A stretch of DNA of 5,293 bases from JBNJEM01 sp051745935 (GTDB lineage: Bacteria; Planctomycetota; Planctomycetia; Pirellulales; Pirellulaceae): the NCBI GenBank assembly GCA_051745935.1, contig JBNJEM010000568.1, positions 1 through 5,293 of the forward strand, read 5' to 3'. The notes under the pieces were generated by a model, which was given only the letters and a program-made list of their open reading frames with translations, was not told where the DNA came from and did no database searches. This document shows positions 1 through 5,293 of this stretch, piece after piece. Numbering within the stretch: position 1 is the stretch's first letter; every line of letters starts with the position of its first letter. The position numbers and the translations under genes were made by a program.

Positions 1-76
1 ACCACGGGACAAGCCCGTGGCATCCATGCGGGCCTTGCGTGTCCAGGCCGTGTAGCGGCACCCGTGAACGGCTACA
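1..76 (+). repeat. Left copy of 76-bp modular inverted repeat
   Basis: This segment is the reverse complement of 5195-5270 with only two mismatches (positions 48 and 50), so 74 of 76 bases agree; similarity stops at position 77. It contains two hairpin-forming modules. Module B has a 7-bp stem, CCACGGG at 2-8 pairing with CCCGTGG at 14-20 around a 5-base loop. Module A is bounded by TGTAGC at 51-56 and GCTACA at 71-76. The spacer between them (21-50) is also conserved. It encodes no plausible protein. The build resembles multi-copy intergenic palindromic elements (REP/BIME-like or MITE-like), but that class assignment is inference. It lies 177 bp upstream of the propeller gene and points towards it. 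Confidence 0.9.
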
Positions 77-160
77 GCTGATTGTGCAACACTTCAGCCG
101 TCTCAAGTCGCGCCGGTTTGGGCGAGGACGGTTGGAAGCCCCTGAATTGTAAAGTCACTG

Positions 161-184
161 AAAAAGCCCCGAAATGCCCCGGGG
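161..184 (-). terminator. Weak terminator-like hairpin on the minus strand
   Basis: Read on the minus strand, a short stem (CCCCG at 180-184 paired with CGGGG at 167-171, 8-base loop) is followed by C and then five T's (complement of A161-A165). The shape fits an intrinsic terminator, but the stem is only 5 bp and no minus-strand gene in the window would end here. It could be a remnant of an earlier arrangement or chance in GC-rich DNA. Confidence 0.2.
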
Positions 185-200
185 GTTGCCGGGGGAATGA

Positions 201-220
201 CCACGTCCGTGGCTAAAGCC
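201..220. repeat. Two adjacent short palindromes before the propeller gene
   Basis: CCACG-TC-CGTGG (201-212) is directly followed by and overlaps GGCT-AA-AGCC (211-220). The first resembles module B of the 76-bp repeat (CCACGGG...CCCGTGG) but is shorter and not clearly homologous. These could be a decayed intergenic palindromic element or an operator-like site. Nothing else in the leader at 77-253 is recognisable, and I could not pick a convincing -35/-10 pair. Confidence 0.3.
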
Positions 221-240
221 ATGCCTCCCGACCATTTCAC

Positions 241-244
241 GGAG
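241..244 (+). promoter_or_regulatory. Shine-Dalgarno GGAG for the propeller gene
   Basis: GGAG lies 9 bases before the ATG at 254. This favours that start over the in-frame ATG at 197, which has no comparable purine-rich site at a useful distance and would put 19 extra residues in front of a normal signal peptide. Confidence 0.6.
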
Positions 245-253
245 CTACCAACC

Positions 254-1543
254 ATGAAGCGGAATATTCGCCCGCGAGCCATCATCTCGCTGATCGCTGT
301 CATTTTATACCCGCTGGGGATCATGTCCGCATCGGCCGCCGAGTACTGGCCTCAGTTTCGCGGACCGGCTGGCGACGGACACGCCGGAAACGCCGAGGTG
401 CCGCTCCATTGGAGCGAAACAAAAAACATCGCGTGGAAAACCGCGATCCATGATCGCGGCTGGTCGTCGCCCGTGGTTTGGGACGACCAGATCTGGATGA
501 CCACGGCCACGCCGGACGGCCACGAGATGTTCGCGGTCTGCTGTGACTTGAAAACCGGCCGTATCCTCCACGACAAGAAGGTTTTCGAGGTACGCGATCC
601 CAACGAGATTCACTCGCTTAACAGTTACGCCTCGCCCACGCCCGTCGTCGAAGCGGGGCGCGTCTACGTCCATTTTGGCACCTACGGCACCGCCTGCCTC
701 GACACGGACGCCGCCCAAGTGCTGTGGTCTCGCCGCGACCTGAACTGCGATCATTACCGCGGTCCCGGCTCCTCGCCGGTCATCCACGGCGATCTGCTTT
801 ACCTTCACTATGACGGTTTCGATGTCCAATACGTGGTGGCGCTGGACAAGCACACGGGCGAAACGGTGTGGCGCACGGATCGCTCAACCGAATTCGGCGA
901 CATCGACGGCGACTTCCGAAAAGCCTATTGCACTCCGATCCTCATCGACGTCGCCGGCCAATCGCAGCTGTTCAGTCCCGGCTCCCAAGCCGCCATGGCC
1001 TATGATCCAAAAACCGGCCGGGAGCTGTGGAAGGTCCGGCATACGGGCTTTTCCAGCACCGCGCGGCCGCTTTATGGGCACGGGCTCGTCTTCTTCCACA
1101 CCGGGTTTGGACGCGGCAAGGTTTTAGCGGTTCGACCTGATGGGCGCGGCGATGTCACGGAAAGTCACGTGGCCTGGAAAGTCTCCAGGTCCGTGCCCGC
1201 CAAGCCGTCGTCGATACTCGTCGGCGCCCGGCTTTACATGGTCGACGACCAGGGCATCGCCACCTGCCTCGAAGCCAAGACCGGTGAAACGGTCTGGCGT
1301 GAGCGACTCCGCGGCGACTATTCCGCCTCACCCATCCTGGCCGCCGACCGCCTCTATTTTTTCAACCAGCAGGGCCGGGCTATCGTGATTCGCCCTGGCG
1401 GCGAGTTCCAGGTGCTGGCGACCAACGAATTGGACGAAGGCTGCATGGCCTCGCCCGCCGTGATCGGCAATGGCTTGCTCGTGCGAACCGAAACGGATCT
1501 CTACCGAATCGAACATCAATCCGCCACCACGTCGTCGGAATAG
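254..1543 (+). CDS. Exported PQQ-like beta-propeller repeat protein
   Basis: Encodes 429 residues from the ATG at 254. The N-terminus is a typical signal peptide: basic n-region KRNIRPR, hydrophobic core about residues 9-24, and an ASAA cleavage region near 28-29. The mature protein opens with EYWPQFRGPAGDG, the signature found at the start of many planctomycete PQQ-like propellers. Repeated blades follow, recognisable from SSPVV/SPTPVV/SSPVI/SPI strands and blade-closing TG-x-x-W motifs: TGRIL near 101, VLW near 156, TGETVW at 201-206, TGRELW near 254-259 and TGETVW near 343-348. This gives about seven or eight blades and fills the whole protein. The fold is shared with BamB and quinoprotein dehydrogenases. 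I see no attached heme domain or transmembrane anchor, so a scaffold, binding or quinoprotein-like role outside the cytoplasm is all that can be said; PQQ binding is not shown. The lyase gene follows 168 bp downstream in the same direction. An in-frame ATG at 197 is a less likely alternative start. Confidence 0.9.
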   Translation: MKRNIRPRAIISLIAVILYPLGIMSASAAEYWPQFRGPAGDGHAGNAEVPLHWSETKNIAWKTAIHDRGWSSPVVWDDQIWMTTATPDGHEMFAVCCDLKTGRILHDKKVFEVRDPNEIHSLNSYASPTPVVEAGRVYVHFGTYGTACLDTDAAQVLWSRRDLNCDHYRGPGSSPVIHGDLLYLHYDGFDVQYVVALDKHTGETVWRTDRSTEFGDIDGDFRKAYCTPILIDVAGQSQLFSPGSQAAMAYDPKTGRELWKVRHTGFSSTARPLYGHGLVFFHTGFGRGKVLAVRPDGRGDVTESHVAWKVSRSVPAKPSSILVGARLYMVDDQGIATCLEAKTGETVWRERLRGDYSASPILAADRLYFFNQQGRAIVIRPGGEFQVLATNELDEGCMASPAVIGNGLLVRTETDLYRIEHQSATTSSE

Positions 1544-1697
1544 GAATGATTGCAAAGGAAATATGTGTCCCAAGGGAATTCACCACCACGAGCGCGACCA
1601 ACGAACAAAGGCGTTTCGCCACCCGGCTTTCAAACCGAACCGTGCCGTCGACGGCGGAGCAACTAGGGTTTCCGTCACTCCCACGCGAGTCCAGACG

Positions 1698-1703
1698 AAG
1701 GAG
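1698..1703 (+). promoter_or_regulatory. Strong Shine-Dalgarno AAGGAG for the lyase gene
   Basis: AAGGAG is separated by 8 bases from the ATG at 1712, which is near-ideal spacing. It is the main reason to keep 1712 as the start of the heparinase-like gene, although a more compact signal peptide would begin at the in-frame ATG at 1799. Confidence 0.7.
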
Positions 1704-1711
1704 ACGATCGG

Positions 1712-3961
1712 ATGAGTTACACGACCAACACATGCCACTTTCGATCAGAAACGACACCCATGTACCCCCGCGTTTCGGGCGCAAATGGCGGGGACGGGAT
1801 GCGCGATAATTGTTGGCGGCTCGAGGCACGCCCGTCCGGCAAGCGGATAACAGGCCTGGCAATAAAGGCGGTGCTGGCCGGAGTCGTGACGCTGGTGGCC
1901 GCGTCCCGAGCCCGGGCGGATTCATTGCCGGACTGGACGACCCAAATCCGCGGCGACCACCCGCGACTGTTCTTTAACGCCGACACGTGGCCGGCCGTGC
2001 GGGATCGAGCCCTCGACGAGGAAAAAGCCTGGTACGAGTCGGTTCAGTCGCGAGTGGACCGGTTGGCCAGTGAGTTGGAAGGCGTCGAAAAACCGGAGGC
2101 GCGAGACTTGGGGCCGGAAGCCGCGCGGTCCGCCTTCGTGTTTCTCATGACGGAGGAACCGAAATACCTGGACCTTGCGAAAAAGTGTCTTGACACGAGC
2201 CTGCGGTACTACGATGAGTGTTTCGAGCAAAAGAAGTCGGTCAATTGGTACTCGACGAGTCGAGTTCACGCCGTCATGGCCTGGGACTGGCTGTACAACC
2301 ACATGACGGAGGCTGAACGCCGGGATACGATGTCGCGGCTCGTGACGGCCATCGATCGAGTACTAAAGGCCCGGCCACCCATTCATCGGGAAAACATGTC
2401 GGGCTACGACACCGGTTTCTACGGCGTGAAGAATTGCCTGTGGTTCATCGGCTGTACCGCCTTCGGCACGGGGATTGAAACCGAGCGAGTGAATGAGTGG
2501 CTGGTCTGGGGGCATGATGAAAACCTGAAGATGCTGCGGCACCGCGAGAAGGCATGCGGCGAAGCTGGCGGCGGCGCCTCGCCGACATTGGGATACGTTT
2601 TCGGTGCTTACCCCTGGGCGGAGCAGAACTACTTTTACACGTGGCTCTCGAGCACGGGAGAGAACATCGCTCCCCAGTGGCCGCACAGCGCGTGGCTCGC
2701 CCGGTACGTGATTTGGAACTGGATCGAGGCGGATCCCGTGCCGCTCGAGTTCGGCTACGGAGATACCCCGCACACGACGAACCGGCTACCGACCGGACAG
2801 CTTTACACGCACATGGCCCATATTCGCCATTTGCATGGCCAGTCGCTACCCGAGGCCGCGGCGCTCGCCCGCCACGTGCAGGAGAAGCTACCCAAACAGT
2901 CCTATTCGCGGTCCTGGTTCATCTATCCGTTTCTGCTGACGAATCTGGAAAACTCGCCGCCGGCCGCCAGCCCGGATGACCTTCCCAGTGCGTTTCATTT
3001 TGAGTCGATGGGCCAGGTCTTCATGCGATCGGGTATGGGACCAGACGATACCTACTGCCTTTTCACCTGTGGCGGCATTCTGAGGCAGCACCGGCATTAC
3101 GACGCCCTTAATTTCGTCATCTACCACCGGGGGCACCTGGCACTCGACTCCGGAACGCGGTATCGGGAGTTTGACAATGGAGAGCATCTGGCGAACTATT
3201 TCGCGCAGACCGTGGCCCACAACTGCGTGCTCGTCCATCAGCCCGGCGAGCCGCCGGCCCCTTACTGGGGTGGAACGGTCGAAGGGAACCATGGCGGGCA
3301 GCACAAACAGCTCGGTTCCATGCTCAAGGCATTCGAGGTCCACGACGATCACGTGTACGTTGCCGGCGACGCGACGCCGTGCTATCAACACGGTGTCGTC
3401 CAGCGCGACAACAAACCCAACTTGCCCGAGAAATGCCTGCTCGTCACCCGCCAACTCGTGTTCTTGAAGCCCGACCGCTTTATTGTCTTCGATCGCGTGA
3501 CCACGACGGACCCCGAGTATGACAAGGACTGGCTTCTGCACACGGCCCATGAACCGGTTGTCGATGGCGATACCTTTCGGGCCGATCATCGAGAAGGTCG
3601 ACTGTTTTGTCGTACGTTGTTGCCCGAGCGTGCGTCGATACGGACGGTTGGTGGACCGGGCAAAAGATTCTGGGCGGCAGGCAAAAACTGGACGATCGTC
3701 GACAAGGGGCTGACGCCGAAAAACAAGGCGATGATGGGCCAGTGGCGGATTGAAGTCTCGCCCCCCACCGCCCAGCGGGAAGATTGCTTTCTTCATGTGA
3801 TTCAAGTCGGAAGCCAAGAACGGAAAGACATGGGCGACGTCGAACTGGTGAAGGAAGCGGGGCGGCGAGGCGTCCGGTTACTTCACGGCGAGCGTCCCCT
3901 CAGGATAACGTTCGATACGACGGGTGATTTGAATATGGAGTTTGAGCGAGGAGAGCATTGA
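1712..3961 (+). CDS. Exported heparinase II/III family protein (putative polysaccharide lyase)
   Basis: Encodes 749 residues. A hydrophobic export segment lies at about residues 46-64, ending in SRARA-DSLPDW near 69-70. An N-terminal alpha-helical toroid-like domain follows (about 80-410; typical opening DHPRLFFNADTWPAVRDRA), then a C-terminal beta-rich heparinase II/III domain (about 425-745). The motif RQHRHYDALNF holds H460 and H462. With D479 (LALDSG) and H503 (VAHNCVLV) these match, in order and spacing, the catalytic His and the zinc ligands (His, Asp, His) known from heparinase II and PL17 alginate lyases. Y307 or Y309 (NYFYTW) is the candidate catalytic Tyr. The family cleaves uronic-acid-containing polysaccharides by beta-elimination; the substrate cannot be read from this sequence. 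The Asn-His pair that usually neutralises the uronate is not obvious (H225 and N228 are nearby). No sulfatase or other carbohydrate enzyme is adjacent. The start at 1712 has the best ribosome site; 1760 and 1799 are in-frame alternatives. Confidence 0.88.
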   Translation: MSYTTNTCHFRSETTPMYPRVSGANGGDGMRDNCWRLEARPSGKRITGLAIKAVLAGVVTLVAASRARADSLPDWTTQIRGDHPRLFFNADTWPAVRDRALDEEKAWYESVQSRVDRLASELEGVEKPEARDLGPEAARSAFVFLMTEEPKYLDLAKKCLDTSLRYYDECFEQKKSVNWYSTSRVHAVMAWDWLYNHMTEAERRDTMSRLVTAIDRVLKARPPIHRENMSGYDTGFYGVKNCLWFIGCTAFGTGIETERVNEWLVWGHDENLKMLRHREKACGEAGGGASPTLGYVFGAYPWAEQNYFYTWLSSTGENIAPQWPHSAWLARYVIWNWIEADPVPLEFGYGDTPHTTNRLPTGQLYTHMAHIRHLHGQSLPEAAALARHVQEKLPKQSYSRSWFIYPFLLTNLENSPPAASPDDLPSAFHFESMGQVFMRSGMGPDDTYCLFTCGGILRQHRHYDALNFVIYHRGHLALDSGTRYREFDNGEHLANYFAQTVAHNCVLVHQPGEPPAPYWGGTVEGNHGGQHKQLGSMLKAFEVHDDHVYVAGDATPCYQHGVVQRDNKPNLPEKCLLVTRQLVFLKPDRFIVFDRVTTTDPEYDKDWLLHTAHEPVVDGDTFRADHREGRLFCRTLLPERASIRTVGGPGKRFWAAGKNWTIVDKGLTPKNKAMMGQWRIEVSPPTAQREDCFLHVIQVGSQERKDMGDVELVKEAGRRGVRLLHGERPLRITFDTTGDLNMEFERGEH

Positions 3962-3982
3962 GAACCCATAATGTCGTCGGGA

Positions 3983-4030
3983 CCCAGCCCCGCGAGGCGG
4001 GGGCCGTCAATAGCCCTGGGACCGCTTTTT
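3983..4030 (+). terminator. Candidate intrinsic terminator after the lyase gene
   Basis: A 6-bp GC stem, CCCCGC at 3988-3993 paired with GCGGGG at 3997-4002 around the loop GAG, is nested inside an outer pairing of CCCAG (3983-3987) with CTGGG (4016-4020). Five T's follow at 4026-4030. It begins 21 bp past the lyase stop codon, between convergent genes, where a terminator is expected. The 5-base gap between outer stem and T-run makes it imperfect. Confidence 0.5.
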
Positions 4031-4037
4031 AGCAGCC

Positions 4038-4052
4038 AAGGGGCCTCCCCTT
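4038..4052. terminator. Small hairpin downstream of the aldolase gene
   Basis: AAGGGG (4038-4043) pairs perfectly with CCCCTT (4047-4052) around the 3-base loop CCT, 13 bp past the aldolase stop codon. No good T-run follows on the minus strand, so it may act as an RNA 3'-end stabiliser or a weak terminator rather than a classic intrinsic terminator. Confidence 0.35.
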
Positions 4053-4065
4053 TATGGTTTGCCTT

Positions 4066-5136
4066 TCAGGCAACCGTGACCTTCGGATCGAGGTAAACGT
4101 CTTGAATGGCATGGAACAATTCCACCCCTTCAGCCATGGGGCGTTGGAACGCTTTGCGACCGGATATAAGGCCCGTACCGCCAGCCCTTTTGTTAATCAC
4201 GGCGGTACGCACGGCATTACGTAGGTCATCTTTGCCGGCGGCGCCACCGGAGTTAATCAGCCCGATCCGCCCCATGTAGCAATTCGCCACTTGGTAGCGA
4301 GTCAGGTCGATGGGATGTTCGGAGGCAAGCTGCTCATACATCTCCGGCCGGTGCTTGCCGAATCCAATGGCTGGGAATCCGCCATTTACCGTGGGCGCCT
4401 TCTGTTTGATCAGGTCAGCCTCAATGGTCACGCCCAAATGGTTGGCCTGCCCGGTCAAATCAGCAGCGGTGTGATAATCCGTCTCCTGCTGTTTAAAGGC
4501 TGAGTTTCTCAGGTAACACCACAGGATCGTGGCCATTCCCAGAGCATGAGCGCGGGCAAAAGCCGCCGAAATCTCTTCAATTTGACGGGTGGATTCCGGC
4601 GATCCGAAATACACTGTTGCACCGACCGCCGTCGCGCCGATGTCACACGCCTGGTCGACGTTCGCGAACAGGCGTTGATCATACTTGTTGGGATACGTCA
4701 GCAGCTCATTATGATTGATCTTCACAATAAAGGGGATCTTGTGGGCGTACCTTCGTGCGACGAGCCCCGTGACCCCGAGCGTGGAAGCCACCGCGTTGCA
4801 GCCCCCTTCCATGGCCAGGCGAACGATGTTTTCCGGATCGAAATAGGCGGGATTGGGGGCGAACGACGCACCGGCGGAGTGTTCCACTCCCTGATCGACG
4901 GGCAGGATCGACAAATAGCCGGTGTCCGAAAGACGGCCATGCCCATATAGCCGTTGCAGACTCGCCAGAACGCGGTTGTTTCGATCCGAGCCCGCGAAGA
5001 TACGGTCGACGACATCGGGGCCCGGCACGTGCAGGTGCTCGCGCGAAATCGTCTTGCACTGGTGCTCCAAAAGCTCTCGGGCTTCGTCTCCGAGAATGTC
5101 GGGGGTCGAACGTGAGTTGTTCATGGTGTTCACCAT
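4066..5136 (-). CDS. fbaB: Class I fructose-bisphosphate aldolase, FbaB/DhnA type
   Basis: Encodes about 356 residues, close to the 350 of E. coli FbaB, and colinear with it throughout as I recall that sequence. Shared blocks include PVDQGVEHSAGASFA (79-93), KINHNELLTYPNKYDQ (139-154), the stretch around YFGS..S.RQIEEISAAFARAH (176-197), LRNSAFK (209-215), DLTGQANHLG (226-235), NCYMGRIGLINSGGAAG (285-301) and AVINKRAGGTGLISGRKAF (312-330). The enzyme reversibly splits fructose 1,6-bisphosphate into dihydroxyacetone phosphate and glyceraldehyde 3-phosphate through a lysine Schiff base, in cytoplasmic glycolysis and gluconeogenesis. K244 in ADLIKQK is the expected Schiff-base lysine; NSGGAAG and GRKAF should bind substrate phosphate. 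There is no signal peptide. The gene is convergent with the lyase gene and appears monocistronic. The start is uncertain within 12 bases: ATG at 5136, GTG at 5133 or ATG at 5124. Confidence 0.97.
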   Translation of the reverse strand: MVNTMNNSRSTPDILGDEARELLEHQCKTISREHLHVPGPDVVDRIFAGSDRNNRVLASLQRLYGHGRLSDTGYLSILPVDQGVEHSAGASFAPNPAYFDPENIVRLAMEGGCNAVASTLGVTGLVARRYAHKIPFIVKINHNELLTYPNKYDQRLFANVDQACDIGATAVGATVYFGSPESTRQIEEISAAFARAHALGMATILWCYLRNSAFKQQETDYHTAADLTGQANHLGVTIEADLIKQKAPTVNGGFPAIGFGKHRPEMYEQLASEHPIDLTRYQVANCYMGRIGLINSGGAAGKDDLRNAVRTAVINKRAGGTGLISGRKAFQRPMAEGVELFHAIQDVYLDPKVTVA

Positions 5137-5138
5137 TG

Positions 5139-5144
5139 CTCCTT
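5139..5144 (-). promoter_or_regulatory. fbaB: Shine-Dalgarno AAGGAG before the aldolase gene
   Basis: On the minus strand AAGGAG lies 2 bases from the ATG at 5136, 5 bases from the GTG codon at 5133 and 14 bases from the ATG at 5124. The usual 5-9 base spacing favours GTG at 5133 as the initiation codon. The difference is only one to four residues. Confidence 0.6.
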
Positions 5145-5194
5145 CTCATAGCTCAGCGGGGGAGGTTCCCGGCGGAACGTGCCCACCCGCTTAT

Positions 5195-5270
5195 TGTAGC
5201 CGTTCACGGGTGCCGCTACATGACCTGGACACGCAAGGCCCGCATGGATGCCACGGGCTTGTCCCGTGGT
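5195..5270 (-). repeat. Right copy of 76-bp modular inverted repeat
   Basis: This is the reverse complement of 1-76 with two mismatches. Module A spans TGTAGC (5195-5200) to GCTACA (5215-5220). Module B is the hairpin CCACGGG (5251-5257) with CCCGTGG (5263-5269) around a 5-base loop. The copy ends 58 bp upstream of the aldolase start and points towards that gene on the minus strand, mirroring how the left copy points towards the propeller gene. Confidence 0.9.
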
Positions 5271-5290
5271 GGTTCACGCTCGCCGCTACA
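5271..5290 (-). repeat. Partial diverged copy of repeat module A
   Basis: On the minus strand this reads TGTAGCGGCGAGCGTGAACC, matching 16 of 20 bases of module A (positions 51-70), in the same orientation as the adjacent right repeat copy. The full element therefore appears to continue beyond the window as a chain of A and B modules rather than ending at module B. Confidence 0.65.
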
Positions 5291-5293
5291 AAC

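Noticed and set aside
1..76. CRISPR repeat
   Set aside because: Only one copy lies at each end, in inverted orientation and 5 kb apart, with no spacer array and no cas genes.
103..324. Minus-strand ORF of 73 codons over the leader and the start of the propeller gene
   Set aside because: It has no ribosome site or recognisable domain and overlaps the propeller signal peptide region. It runs past the terminator-like hairpin at 161-184 before its own end, so the hairpin does not support it.
1644..1655. Perfect 12-bp palindrome GCCGTCGACGGC in the gap between propeller and lyase genes
   Set aside because: It has no loop and no following T-run, so it is not a terminator. It could be an operator, but a single GC-rich palindrome is weak evidence.
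1546..1809. Plus-strand ORF of 87 codons starting just after the propeller stop codon
   Set aside because: The product is arginine-rich with no recognisable domain, it overlaps the lyase start by about 100 bases in another frame, and its GGAATAGGA upstream stretch is the end of the propeller gene, not a clear ribosome site.
2888..3817. Minus-strand ORF of 309 codons inside the lyase gene
   Set aside because: It lies entirely antisense to a well-supported heparinase II/III coding region; long antisense frames are common in GC-rich DNA and the translation shows no known motif.
4546..4950. Plus-strand ORF of 134 codons opposite the aldolase gene
   Set aside because: It is antisense to the strongly conserved FbaB core and its translation resembles no family.
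5165..5178. Hairpin GTTCC-CGGC-GGAAC in the aldolase leader as a riboswitch or attenuator
   Set aside because: The stem is only 5 bp, there is no T-run and no larger conserved fold in the 58-bp leader; likely chance.

Overview
The window carries three complete protein genes, framed by two near-identical copies of a 76-bp repeat in inverted orientation. The DNA is GC-rich. The first gene has the N-terminal signature WPQFRGP.GDG of the secreted PQQ-type beta-propellers that are greatly expanded in Planctomycetota. Next to it is a secreted heparinase II/III-type polysaccharide lyase. Together these suggest a planctomycete (Pirellulales-like) genome, possibly a metagenomic contig. This is inferred from protein style and gene content, because no marker gene is present.

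Layout. Positions 1-76: left repeat copy. 77-253: non-coding leader with a few small palindromes. 254-1543 (+): exported PQQ-like beta-propeller protein. 1544-1711: gap with no convincing gene, ending in a strong Shine-Dalgarno sequence. 1712-3961 (+): exported heparinase II/III family protein with an alpha-helical N-terminal domain and a C-terminal domain that retains the His/His/Asp/His catalytic and metal set. 3962-4065: convergent gap with a GC-rich hairpin region, a T-run and a second small hairpin, probably the transcription end of one or both flanking genes. 4066-5136 (-): class I fructose-bisphosphate aldolase of the FbaB/DhnA type, very close to the Escherichia coli protein. 5137-5194: short 5' leader of the aldolase gene. 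5195-5270: right repeat copy. 5271-5293: start of a further, diverged piece of the same repeat.

How the genes relate. The propeller and lyase genes run in the same direction and both encode exported proteins, so they may contribute to polysaccharide handling outside the cytoplasm, but with 168 bp between them an operon is not proven. The aldolase is a cytoplasmic central-carbon enzyme, is transcribed convergently, and is probably unrelated to the first two genes. I found no transposase, integrase, CRISPR array, tRNA or rRNA. The most unusual structure is the repeat: each copy sits just upstream of an outward-bounding gene, in the same orientation relative to that gene. I see no clear sign of a novel multi-gene system; the gene content itself looks ordinary for a planctomycete.
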